Shown here one piece after another: positions 50,689-63,200 of a stretch of 64,000 bases of DNA (its first letter is position 1; each line of letters begins with the position of its first letter). A model generated the notes under the pieces. It worked only from the letters and a program-made list of their open reading frames with translations, was not told the origin of the DNA and did not search any database. Where the stretch lies: the NCBI RefSeq assembly GCF_003590095.1, contig NC_039481.1, forward strand, positions 2,480,001 to 2,544,000. Reading direction: 5' to 3'. Made by a program: the position numbers and the translations under genes. The stretch comes from Trichoplusia ni (Eukaryota; Arthropoda; Insecta; Lepidoptera; Noctuidae).

Positions 50689-51913
50689 CTATTGCCAGTG
50701 TTACTACATTAAGTAACTGTTACATTCCTCAGTAATAGAACCTCATTCCAATTTATTTTTAAGTTCGTTCTACCAACTTTAAAATTAAAGTAAATTACAG
50801 TTACTCAGTCAAAAGATTACCCACAATGTCTATAGCACCTAGTGGGGTACTTTAAAATAATCGCAGAGAATATTTTTTAAATCTCCGTGGAAAATCATGT
50901 CTGATCAATGGCTCTACATTTCGTAAGCAACATAATGACTTGCGTAAAAAGTTCCATTACTTTGCTAACTACCAAAAATGTTCGGAACAAGTAATTTTCA
51001 CAAAATTAGGAAAGCGGAACAAACGAACCGACAGAAAATCCCAATTGGGTATCTTTAAGTAACATACGTATATGTGTGAGAAAGTAACCAGCATTATTAT
51101 TGTACGGAGATTTTTCATTCAGCTAGTACTGGCAGGTAATCATAAAAGTTGTTTACTTTTTATTTTTAAAACTGGTGTTCCAAATTCAAAGCCAGTGTAT
51201 AAAAAGGAGTAGAAAAAAACGAAGTTCCTGTTTTAAAATAAGAGCCAGAATATGCTTTTTATAATCAAATTTAGAAACATTGCCAATGAAATAATTTGTA
51301 TACCAAAGATTGTCATAAATGATTTACGAGTCAAACACAAACACCGGCTATTCGACAATAGTCACGCTCTATTGCAGACAAATTTAGTAACATCACCGCG
51401 TCCGGTTTACTATGATTATACAGTAATAAATAAAACCTTCGTGTTGCCATTATTACTGGTCCATACGGAATGTTAAACTACTTGAATGTAAAAACAACAT
51501 GAAACATGGCTAGAGCCAAAAAAATTAGAGCGTCTTGGATTCGAACAATCGTTATGTTAGTATGTTATTTTTTACTAATGTTATTTGTAGTTTACAGTAC
51601 ATGACTGATTGCCGCATGTGTTAAAAACAACACGTAATTGAAACTGGTTAATGCACTGAAACACGATGTCGATTAACAGCTAAAAGGTTTGAAACGTAGT
51701 AAAATCATTAACTAAGTGCCTTAAAACACGTAAAACGTTAAGTAGGTAACTAGTACAAAGATTGCTTGATAATTATCGAGAACATACATACTTAACAAAA
51801 TTTTATCCATAGAAAAACGATTAGAAAGAACAAAATGTATGTGTGATCAATTGCTATCTCTCAATAAGTAAAATATTTTATTAAATGATTGTTAGAATGA
51901 TTATAATACTCAC

Positions 51914-52035
51914 AGCAAGTTCTTCGCTGGTGTAGGCAGTGAGGATTCGCCGGTCCTGCTGCAGAACGCAGTAAAAAGGTTCCCAGGACAGCGGCACCCC
52001 CACGACAGCACCCCCGACCGCGCTCGTTGCCCCAT
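51914..52035 (-). CDS. Internal exon, PH-domain-like (signalling/adaptor protein, gene not identified)
   Basis: This is the strongest coding signal in the window. Read on the minus strand, an acceptor (TTTGTCACTAG) precedes 122 bases that are clearly richer in G+C than their surroundings, followed by donor CTTGCT/GTGAGT. The frame completing one codon with the first two bases gives 40 residues including VPLSWEPFYCVLQQD and RRILTAYTSEELA. An aromatic-rich strand with 'W-x-x-F-Y-C-V-L', a polar turn and a second strand is the usual look of beta strands 2-3 of a pleckstrin-homology domain, which binds phosphoinositides or proteins at membranes. The exon is phase 1 in and phase 0 out. Only this frame can be read on into the exon at 32253-32436; the other two frames hit stops there. 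The family (RhoGEF, RasGAP, adaptor) is not identifiable from 40 residues. The PH assignment is pattern-based. Confidence 0.7.
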
Positions 52036-53857
52036 CTAGTGACAAACATAGGAAAACTATGTAGCAACAATAATTAAGAATTTAATAAGTATTCAGGTAT
52101 TCAATATTTCGCAGGTATTTTTGAAACGAATAAATTATTAGTATTTTCGAATTTCGAATGCTTACATTAGAAATTTTAGTTTTCATTTGTTTCATATGAC
52201 GATTAATGTGTCTGGGGTTATAATTTTAAACGGCGCAAAAAGCTCACAATGGCAAATATTACAACTTAGTATAATTAATAGTAATAACTAAATTTTATAT
52301 TTTTTTGCAAAATAAAATACAATAATCCGAATAACTTTCCCTGCATAAGATAGAACGGATAATAACTTCACAAACTTTTTGCGCTAAGCGATAAAAAGAA
52401 CGAAACGTAATCGTTATTTCAGTTTGAGTGAAAGCTGTGGATAGTTTGAAAAAGTAGTTTTTGCACGACAACTCATAATAGTTAGCTTTGTTTTTAGGTA
52501 AAATGAAATTTTATGATAAATAAATTCTCCTAACAGTTAGAGAAAACAACGTAGAGTTTATAGTTTGCATAGTTCAGAGACATTTATAGAGTAACAAGTT
52601 ATGACATACTGAAGGATTTTGAACAGAATATGTGCGTAAAAAAAACTATTGAAACCGCCACTAAGTAGGAGCACAGAATATAGAATAGTAGTTGGAGTAA
52701 CTCGCAAACAACTTTTAAGCATGATTGATTAAGGTAATTAATAAAAAAGTTATTCAGTACTCCTAAAGAAACAATAATTCTTTATTACAATTACACATCC
52801 ATTGTTATAGGTAAAAAATACATAGGTATAAGTACCTGTTATAGCACACATGAAGGTACCTACTTACTACATAGACATAGTTTTAAAAGTTCTGTATTCA
52901 AATCATAACAATGCCGTTTAATTTGGCCCACGACAACATAAAAAAAAAACATAATAAATTATCATGTAAAGCTCATAAAAAAACCCAATACACACAAAAG
53001 AAAATTACGTTACTTTAAAATATAAAGTGAAAGGTACTTATTTAATTTAAACATTACATGCCAGCATTAGATTACGTGTAGTGAAGGCAGATATAGGTAA
53101 ATTACATGCTTGTATATGTGTATCGCATAATTAATTAACATATACAACGATAGCGGGAGATAATAAACAAAGTAGACCGTTCGTCAATTAGATAAAATTG
53201 GAAAGATCGCCTACATGAAGACCAGTAATTGTGTAAAGATAAATAAATGAAATCTTTTTGCATCAATACAAATACGTATGTTTATCAGTTGTCTATTACT
53301 CATAACACAAGCTCTGCTTAATTTGAGACTAGATGGCGTCGTGTGAATGTTGTCCAATATTATATTATTATATTATATTATAATTAAAGTCAATAAAAGT
53401 GTCCAAAAATTTACTTATTTAAGATGTTTAGATATCATAATTATTAATTAGAAATTGCATTATTGTATAATTTTCCGTTTGAGCTACCTAAGCAGGACTA
53501 AACAATTCGTGTTGGAATTCCAATCAGATCAAATGTAGAGAAATGACGAGGAAATATAATTGGAATTAAGGACAGTGTTTATTGGCAAATTAGATTTTTA
53601 TAAAAAAAAAACTATTATTTTTATTCTAATCTTGGTCAAAGATCTTACTTCTGTCAAGCTTATACATAAATATGCCTAAAATGTATAGCAAATACAGAAA
53701 GATAAATAAACTCAGATATGTGGCAAGCATGTTTATCTGTAAAGCTTAAAAAAGCATTTGTAATTTAAATAATCACGATGCGTCTTGTCGGCAAGTGAAT
53801 AGTTTATGCAATAAATTACGGCATCGATGTCACAGAGACTACAACCTGTAACGATTG

Positions 53858-53906
53858 AGTGAAAGAGATACCGCTACGTCATATAGAGCGCTATCTCCCT
53901 TCAACA
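53858..53906. repeat. Palindromic dispersed repeat, copy B
   Basis: AGTGAAAGAGATACCGCTAC and TATAGAGCGCTATCTCCCTT form the palindrome. The right flank seen in copies A and C is not conserved. Confidence 0.5.
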
Positions 53907-55682
53907 AATATAACAGACTTGCTTTGTGAGATGTTGGTAGACCCTCATAGTAGATAAACGAGTCGAGTAGACTGATGACAGACCGATATTTTACATGCGG
54001 TACGAGACTATTATAGACTAGCTTTACGCCTCATACATTATGTAAGTATTTCTTTTTATTTTGCCTATAAAAGCAATGTTGCCGTAATTAGTCATAGATA
54101 TCAGCATCCGCTTAGTATATCAATATAATCTTTCTATCTTCCCGTCTATCAGTATCTTCCAAGGTATCTAGAAAACGGGAATGCTGTTTTTAATAAAACT
54201 TTTTGGATATTAAGACTAGATTATCAAAATTTGCATAGGACTTTGAAAGTTTTAAAGCTTCCAGTTTTTGTTTCTTAAATTCGATATTAAATGTATTCAA
54301 AACAATCGAAATATTCTATTTCATTGGCTTATGTAGTGTCAACATTGCACTTCCTTACGAGGTAAACAAACGGCTCCAAGAAAGACAAATACGAGGTGTG
54401 TGAGTATCCCTTGACGCCACTTATGGTAATGAAGGTCCGTACTTAAAACCTATTTGTACAGAAACGCAGGCAAGCTGAAAATTTATCACATTTCACTGTT
54501 TGTTTATTGGTTCTTTCGTTTAGACTTCGATTTAAGACTTTAAATTGATCAAGACGCTTGTAAACCATTATATTTGTATTATAAGAAAACTAAAGTTTAA
54601 AAATAAAAAAAGTACTGAACAATAACTATGTAACGATATCTATTCTCAATTACTATCACACGACATCATTGAATAAAAAAATAAACAGGTGCGCTGGTAG
54701 ACGTAAACAAATGACGATCGCTTTTGTTTTCAATTTCAGTTAGGTTAGCACACATTATATTACGAAATGTATCGAAATCCCATTCACAACAGCAAGCGTA
54801 AAAAAAGCTTAAATACTCCTTGGTCAATACAAATAAATGCTTTCATTACAATAACAGGCAGTAATGGCCAATAATTTGAAGTGCCAAGAAAAAAGAAAAC
54901 ATTTTGTTGATGACACAAAAAGAAAAGAGGTTTGTTTTAAACAGGACAATGCAAGTAATTGAAGTAGTTGTTCAGCTAATAAAAGCTGGTGCGAGGCCGA
55001 GTCCACATGGATTAATGCGTTCCATTTAATCTATTAAACGGTGACTCATGGGACACTCGGCTGTTCAATGATTCAGACACAAAATAATAACTTGAACTAA
55101 GTACTCTCACCGAAAAGGGCAACTACTTAGACTATATTTAAAACATCTTGCTTTGGATATAGTTACATAAAAACGTCGTCTTTTAAACTAGAGAGCTTTT
55201 GGTAGCGTAAAGAAAAAATACAATTTAAAAATGTTATTAATTTCTTTCCGTCGTCGAATGAAAGAAACAAGTGAAGATTTAAATGCCGTTACTGTCTGCA
55301 ATAGTTTTACGTAAGAAACCGTTCAGTCAAAAACCTGAAGAAACAAAAAAATTTTACTCTCTTTCGGTGATTGCTATTACAGTTTCTGTGAATGCTATGA
55401 CTCAGTTGATTGCAGTCTACGGTAAATCATGTTCGTAATAACGCTCTATGACTGTTTGTCTCGAAACACGCGAACTATCGAACGCAATAATATACTCCTT
55501 ATATCATTGTAGTTTCAAGTTCTAGACGAATTGGCTATATGATTGATAAGTCGTGCAAAGGGACTCGACATAGTATAAGTTGTACTCTGATAATTAAAAA
55601 ATATTCTAAATTCATTCATCCAGACTCATGCCTGCATCTAAGGTTAAAGGCAGATAAACTGTGAAGGTACAAAAGCTCATCA

Positions 55683-55765
55683 TGTGAAAAAGAGACGCCG
55701 CTCTACGAAATGTAATGCGCTGTCACGGTTCCACAACGACCATTATTTTACTTGAGGACCGACAG
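55683..55765. repeat. Palindromic dispersed repeat, copy C
   Basis: TGTGAAAAAGAGACGCCGCT, CTACGAAATGTAATGCGCTG and GGTTCCACAACGACCATTAT, then TTTACTTGAGG. The right flank (CACAACGAC...TTTTACTTGA) is nearly the same as in copy A, so the repeat unit is longer than the palindrome. Confidence 0.6.
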
Positions 55766-56934
55766 TAAGTTCTCTGCTGACGAAATCATACTACACAAAC
55801 TGATGCTAGTATTGAAACAGTGATAAATAGCAACCACACCCAACAACGCATTTTCATTGATGTTTTTATAAACACAGCCTTAGGCAAGTTTGAATATTCA
55901 TGAATATTCGATTTTGTAGAAAGCACATTTGAATACGCCCTTGCAGTCTACACGTAACATTTAATAGTGTTATTGTTAATATAATAAAATTAAACTTTAC
56001 TTTTACTTGTTTGTTATTATTTAGAAAATTAAATGCAATTATATAATTATTTGAAGTTTATTATAAAGCTGTTCTGTTAATTTTGCTTACCATAAAATGG
56101 TCGGAAATACCAAAGTGATACAATCAAGGAAACAAAAGACATTCGTTTGATTTTCCATCTATACGCTAAGTCTTACTTCTCAACAGTTCCGTTTTTTTTT
56201 TTTTTCAAAATATTATAACTAAATGGTAATATCGTACAGTTAGGTTTCTTTCTCTGCACTATCCATAGACTGTATAAAAATAATAAATTCCTACAAAACG
56301 TATCAAATACCCCGAAGTGTTATTTTAATGCCGATTATTAACACTTACGCAGTTTTACTCCTTATAAAATGCCATTTAAAACACACAATCGTTTTTGAGT
56401 ACGCAACATTACCTGCATTACAAGAGCATAACATTCGGATAATTAACACTAATTTCACTTGTTATCATTGAACAAAATGCGTTGTTACGTAAACACGAAA
56501 CACTTACCGGTATGTAGGTAACACAGATACGATAAACCCACTTATTTTAATAAAGGATTCCATAATTAAACCTTGAATTTTACTAGAGATATTATTATGA
56601 AAGTTTTCTCGATGTCTGATCAACATTATACTAATTTCATCATCAATTTCTACTAAGATATTAAAAGTGTCATGACCGAAGAGTTCAGAGTAAAATTGGA
56701 GCAATCTATCGATGGCGGAACTGACATAGATTATGTGATAGGTACCTATATGTTTTAGGAAAACATTAATAATTCGGTCAATGCCATAAATTACCACACA
56801 GGCTCGTCGGTCCACTTTACAAAATTAAAAAAGAATGCAGCTTTCAAATAAGCGGAAAAAACAATAGATGCAAAATACTCCGAGAACGGCCAGTTTTAAA
56901 GCGAAACATTATCTTATTTATTTCGTAAATGCAA

Positions 56935-57115
56935 CAAAGCCGAGGCGCTCAGCATACTTATAGTTAATGAGCGTAAACCTGGAATCGGCTTTAAAAGCCC
57001 GTCGTGCTTCGAAAATAGCCGGCGGCTATCAAAATCACTATCTCCACCTAAGTCACGCACGCTTCGCCTGCTCTATGATACGGCTGCGAAGTGAGGCGGG
57101 AAAGCTCTACAATAA
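56935..57115. promoter_or_regulatory. G+C-rich putative conserved non-coding block
   Basis: Stands out from the AT-rich intron: AAAAGCCCGTCGTGC, TAGCCGGCGGCTA (palindromic) and GCACGCTTCGCCTGC. No frame with splice sites was found. Possibly an enhancer. Confidence 0.3.
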
Positions 57116-57845
57116 TATACAATTCGCAGGCTATTGTTCATAATTTATAACACTATAGGGCCACAAAACATTTATGATAACATTGACTTTACAAATAATT
57201 ACATATCATTATTTATTCAGTAATTAAGCTCAGCAGGTAAGAAGCAGGTAGAATGACGTTGCATATCCAAGCGAAATATATGTGTGGCATAATTATTCAA
57301 GACGCACAGCTCATATTTCTGTCAGCGAACCTTTCACGAAGGTAGGCGTATCCGGTGATCGTATCTTAGATCAGAGATAGTCCTGATTACTAGTCAGTGT
57401 GGTAACGCCGGTGGCACCTAGTTAGCGCCAGCCGAAGGCAATGATTCGAGTTAAAAGCGTGCAGTTCGCGACTCGTCAAACGAACGAGTAAGACTAGTCT
57501 GGGTACAAGTGGCCTTATAATAACATTATACAAGTCGGCAACGTTGTCCACTCCACGTATGGTAGTAGCTCTAGACATGTATTGTTCAATCACTACAATA
57601 GTACACATAATCGCCTCAAAAAACTACCGTACTACAACATGACCACCAGCATAAAGCAAGTTGTAGAAAACAACGCACACTGCATAACTTACTTATTCTC
57701 CAAATGAACTTCAACCTTCACATCCTTTAAGTAAACAGAGCTAAACACATGTTGATTTTATAGGCAATACACAGAAGCATATTAACTTTTAACAGTTCGT
57801 ACAAAAAGGAGAGGAAGCTTTTAAGTGTGTGTTAAAATAATTTCA

Positions 57846-58010
57846 GTGCTGGAAGGGGTACGGATTGCGTGGGAGGGCTGGCGACGACGGCGAGGCGCAC
57901 ACGAGATGCCCAACAACAATGAACTTGGAATAAACAAGCGAACCCAGCGACCGAAGGCAACATGTTGCGCCGCTGTTTATTTATAAACATACCGACACCA
58001 CGACAGATAG
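57846..58010. promoter_or_regulatory. G+C-rich block with forkhead-like site
   Basis: The plus strand has TTTCAG followed by about 60 G+C-rich bases (GGATTGCGTGGGAGGGC, GACGACGGCGAGGCGCAC), then GCGCCGCTGTTTATTTATAA, which holds a forkhead-like TGTTTATTTA. Several short frames are open on both strands but no donor follows. Promoter or enhancer is more likely than exon. Confidence 0.3.
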
Positions 58011-58734
58011 ATAAACAGATAGCTACCGAGCCACGTTAGCCGATCGATCTAACATAGCGAATACTTTACTGCGGCTATTGTTGAGATTTATTTCAGTTTG
58101 GACCCACAAGTGTATCCGAAGCAAAACTATAAACCTATCGGTTCGAGATCCCAGTCCCAGCTGCATATATAATTATGTATTGATTTGTAGCCATTAAACA
58201 CTCTACATTTTTTGCAGAGATTCAAAACAGAGGTGACATCTATTTGACCAGTACGTAATTTATATATGAATACAAACAGAATATGTAGACATTTTTGTAA
58301 TTGTAAATAATTTTGGCGTTGAATGCACCAACTTAGCTTACGTAATGCAATACTTAGGGCATTAGAGGCTAGTCAAAGGTACATATCCATCTATGCCTAT
58401 TAATAAACCATTCCAAAACATTTCTCAAACAAATATATAATCTAAGCGTGGTCATCCGACTGCGAACAGCGACCTTCCTCATCATTATGAATTGCATAAA
58501 CCCGTCTCTATCGCAACTAAACATGAATCTGCACTATGCAGCATATTTTACGCCAGCTCGCATATCAAAGCTTGCATTTCTTGTCTTTGGATACGGATGG
58601 AAACACTGTCCTTCTTGTTGATAAACTCCAAACAGATAGTTACAAAACTGGAACCGGATACGAGGTTTTTTAGCCTACGTGAGATAGAGCTGTAAAGCAT
58701 AATCCTGTTTTCTTTTTTAAGTCGATTAAAACAT

Positions 58735-58875
58735 AACTAACACCCTATGTTACTTCTTTCTAATCCCTTCAAGAACATGTGTGCAAAGTTTCATGACGAT
58801 CGGTCGATTAGTTTTCGCGTGAAAGAGTAACAAACAAACTACATATGTACACATTTGTAATAGTAGTATTGATGG
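58735..58875 (+). repeat. Fragment of a GTGAAAGAGTAACAAAC-tailed repeat
   Basis: Contains GCAAAGTTTCATGACGATCG, then GTCGATTAGTTTTCGCGTGA and AAGAGTAACAAACAAAC, ending TTGTAATAGTAGTATTGATG. The last third matches the tail of 38412-38710. The head is missing, so this is a truncated copy. Confidence 0.6.
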
Positions 58876-60158
58876 AAATGACAATCTATGTCGACGAGTC
58901 ACGTGACCTTATATTTATTTCAAATGTGTTTATAGTTATTCGATTAGCGTTACACCTGTAATAATGCCTCATCTAGACGATATTTACCAACAAAGATCAT
59001 TGTTCAAAAAGTATATCCGAAAACTAGTATTAGCCTAGTCATAATTATGTTTATCATAATAACTTGTTATGTAAATGACATGCAAGACAAGTGAATTAAA
59101 CATTAATTGTTTCTCACGGAGTTGTTGTATTTAATTTATTTATAAATATGTCATTAAGATTAAGGAATAGATTAAAATTACGCCTAACCAGTTACCCTTG
59201 AGAACTGACTGGTAACAATAATGCTGAAGTGAAGTTGAGAGAAGTGTTTCTAGTAATTATTATTAAAATAAACAGTGTATATTATTCGAATAGTATTTTT
59301 CTCGTCTGCCAAGGTTTTATGCATTTGAATTTGAGGAAAATCTAGAAAATATCGGGGTAAAATGTTTGTTGTCAAGGTGGTACTGCGACAAAGTGTACTG
59401 TCCGTCAAAAATTCTACTTCAAACGGTTTAGTTCAAAGCTTTAGCTAAGAGTCATTCGACAAAGTGAGGAGGTTCATGACTACAAACAAATATATTTGTA
59501 CATTTTATGTTCGTGTTGACTGAAACATACAAGTGAAGGTGTATACAAGTGTATGTTGTAAAACTGTCTTTCTAACTTGCCAAATAGTAAAATGTGTAGA
59601 AGTACTAATACTGCAAGTTGAAGCTAATTCTTCATTTTGTAAACACACGAGTACTATAAAGTCTAAGCTGTGTGAATGTTTGTATGATTTTTGTTACATC
59701 TTCAAAAACGGCTAGACAGATTTTCGTAAAATAAGGGACCGCCGCAGCTGGCACCTTAGAGTTAAACATAGGCTTTTATTTAAATGCGAAAAAAGGCCGG
59801 TAAAGTTATTGTAGATTTAGCAAAAGCTAGCAAGATATATCTTTTTGAAAGCATAACGTAATCATGTTTCCAACCAGTAATGTAATGTAACAAGTATTAA
59901 ATATCGTTTTAGTAGTTATTTAATGATCTTTGAATGTCAGGTCAAAGTGAATGGCTTTTTTACCTATAACTTAAGCCCGTGTAAGATTCGTTTACCGGTA
60001 ATAAGTAACGGTATTTCGTAAGAATAATGTCTCAATAAACAAACGTAAAGATAATTGGAAATATTTGCTTTTAAAGTTAGTTAGTAAGTTATACTCTCGC
60101 TTCGCATTGAAACAATCAATAGGGTATAATTATATTTATCTAAAAAAGACTAACTCAC

Positions 60159-60200
60159 CGACTCAGGCGTCTTTATCGGGATAGACCGACTAGTTACGGA
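60159..60200 (-). CDS. Candidate 42-nt exon upstream of the PH-like exon, phase 0-0
   Basis: On the minus strand 42 bases between acceptor GGACTCCAGTTCAG and donor GAGTCG/GTGAGT read SVTSRSIPIKTPES in phase 0. The other two frames are closed by stops. The Ser/Pro/basic composition (SIPIKTPES) resembles a linker with proline-directed phosphosites. G+C is about half against an AT-rich flank. It does not join directly to the PH-like exon, which needs a phase-1 donor, so at least one exon of phase 0-1 would have to lie between them; I found no convincing one. It may belong to the same gene with a missing exon, be an alternative exon, or be chance. Confidence 0.35.
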
Positions 60201-63200
60201 CTGAACTGGAGTCCTTTATCAGGAGCTTACGCGGCAAAAGTTATAAAAATAAAAGTTGTTTCTAAGGTCTAATGCAAGTTACCAACCCTTTGTAGTCAAT
60301 CATGGGTAACTTGACCTCCAATTAGATAAAAAAATAAAGGTCCATGCAGCTAGGTTTGCCCTCAGTAGACCTAAAGGTTACTTGTCGACCGGCTGCTAAG
60401 GTCGTCGCCCTTTTGAAGCTACGCCAAGCGGGCACAATTATAAATTATACGTTTGCACACAGGGATCTCCTTTACACTCGTAATTATATCACCTTGCATA
60501 CACGGGCGTAGCCAGTGCATAAAAACTAACTATAAACGTGGAAACCAGAAACGTGAGAATCATAATAGTATGCAATTTTCTTTTTTGCAAGCAAACTGAT
60601 ATTAAATTCTCGCCGCCCTTCTTCTAAAAGGCCTAACTGATTTTTAATGCGTTTGAAAATAATATTAGCTTTCCAACGCTCGGCTAAAACAGGTTGTTTC
60701 ATTAACGTCATATAATATCGAGTAACATGAATTCTTTATTCTAGAACTCTATATTAAAGTGACATCAGACGATTCCTCGTTTCGAAGACACATCCCTTTC
60801 ATCAACATACTTACAATTCCATTAATCATCACTACATTCACGTCTTAAATTCTAAGGATCATGCTTCGAGACTAACTCTTCAAATTCGCCTTTATATCTT
60901 AATCATGAGCTTGCATTGGGGACAATAAAAGCTTCCCGTCGAGAAGATTTTCGTAGGCGGTAATCTTGGAATAATATAATGCTGGGCGATAAAAATGTAA
61001 GCATTCTGGACTATTACGTAGGCATGACAACGATTGGGCATTGGCACCGTTTGTGTCAAGCGTGCGGTGTGACAACGTGCTGTGAATACGATAACTGACA
61101 GTGTTTAGAATAATAAAAACAGTGTGAAATTTTTCGGTACAATAAAAATACCAAAAAAAAGTGAACTGGGTTTTATACAGCATAATGAAAACACAATAAA
61201 TTTTTGGAAGAAAAACAAACCTAGCTTTTGTTTTTACCATTCGGACCCAAGCAATCCTAAAAATAATTAAAGATGTAAAACCGTTCTTCATGATTCATTT
61301 CAAAGTTACTTAGAATCTCCGACGTTAAACTCGCGACTTATCTATTCCAATTGAAGGGAACAAGAAATATCAATTAAATGCAATGTTTATCCAGGCAAAG
61401 GTATTTGAATTAAATCAGGATTAATTTATAACACAATAAGTACCGCATAGCAGTAATAATGTCTGAAGAGCGTGGGCGGGACATGTCGACATCTTGGTCG
61501 ACACTCGACAGACTTTCGAGCCCTTCACACGTAGAGAAAGTAGACCAAATAAACTTATAACATAACGTTATCTATTACAACATCGCTGTGTGACACAAGC
61601 ATTAAAAATTTGCTATATGTTATAGCCAACGAATATGTTCAAATCGTAGTGCATCTTCGACATACCCTAAAATAGGAGTCTATTAGTCATAAAACATTCA
61701 GTCACCAGCACAGTAATGACATGTATTCATAAACCTTAAAAAGATATTATGAATCAGATGATGGAGGTTGTATAACAAAAGCTTACGATTATAAAACAAA
61801 ATATAGGAACTATTTTAACATACTTGTAAAACAATAGAAGTTCGATGTAGTTAATTATCACAAAGAGCATATAGGTTGCGTATATGCTCTTATTACCTAG
61901 AAAGAAGTAGTCAGACAATACTGCGATGATTACAAACGCATGCAACAGTTCCCACAATCGCACGGTTGATGTAACAGATGCGGTGTTGGATAACTGCTAG
62001 TGTTGTGTTTGCAGCGGAAACCCTATGACCTCAAAGCTGATTAGCCACAACACACGCGAGAGCAATAAACGGAGCAACCAATGAGAGGACAACAACAAAG
62101 GTTTTACTGCAAAACTTTTCTCAAGGACTGCACACTGCACACTGGTACTGCAAGAACATTTCCTGATCATGCAAGTTTTCAAGGATTCTTTGTATCAAAC
62201 AAAATAAACGTAATTGAGTAACATAATAGTTTATGTTATAGGCCTTGTTTAATGTTCAATATCCATTGTCAAAGCGATGATCATTTGGACTGTGACACCG
62301 ACCGTGTTAGTTGACTCTGGCTATTTCACACGCACCGACTGTTATTAACTCACTTGTTTTTCTTCATGCGCATTTTGCATGAGTGGTTTTATCTGGTCTT
62401 TGTTCGTAATTACAGGGCAATCTTTGTATTAGGCATTGCGTAACTTACTTTTATTTATGGAACCGTTCATGAAATTGTACTTTTCTGTTTTTTTTATACC
62501 CGATGGATTACCGCCAAGTCTTCAGGTTATATTTATAACACACAAAAAGGCGTGCATCTCTCTCTTAAAGCGACAGCAGTCATTTTTAGAGGTAAGCCCA
62601 ATGGTCGCTCCATAAATGTATATCGTCATTATACAGTGCAAGTAGTTCGCAGTAAATAATATTACTTTTAACTGGAATAGAATCATTAAGAACAACGCTA
62701 ACGTCTGCTCTCTTAGTACCCGGAACATGTCAATAGTCGGTAAGTAGCAACTTCAATTGGCAGTAATCCGGCGGAAAGACGATGACTTGACGGGGCAAGT
62801 TAAAATTTAGAAATCTACAAACATTTTTGGGAGACATAGACAAGGAAATATGCGAGAGAGGCCAGTACCAGTAAATTTTGTACAAGTCTGATATATTTTT
62901 ATTGTAGAATCACGTTTAACACATTACTCTCAGTTCCAAATTAAGTTAAACGATAAACTTCCTGATGAAATAACGACTAGTTGTTGTACAGTAAACGTAA
63001 TATTGGAAGACATCAATCACTTCGGTTTCACGACGACACTGATATTAGTTTCATAATCTCTTCCTACATCAGATAATCAACCAAAAAAGCCGGAGACATG
63101 ACATAATGGCGAACTGCAATAGATTGTTAAGAAAGAAGGCTCGACAACTTTCTCTAGAGCCAGTGTTCTCCGTCTACCAACGGAAACGCATTTGTTTGCG

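Larger units (their letters stand above)
52036..60158. other. Presumed intron upstream of the PH-like exon
   Basis: AT-rich. Contains two palindromic repeat copies, two G+C-rich blocks and the truncated repeat at 58.7 kb. Open stretches with good splice motifs at 57686-57733 and 56513-56758 are treated as findings because their composition matches background. Confidence 0.45.

Noticed and set aside
58130..58165. tRNA-like B box (GGTTCGAGATCCC)
   Set aside because: No A box at a suitable distance and no cloverleaf; possibly an old SINE head.
60899..61291. 130-codon minus-strand ORF
   Set aside because: Aromatic and lysine-rich, as translated AT-rich DNA tends to be, with no domain and no matching splice sites.
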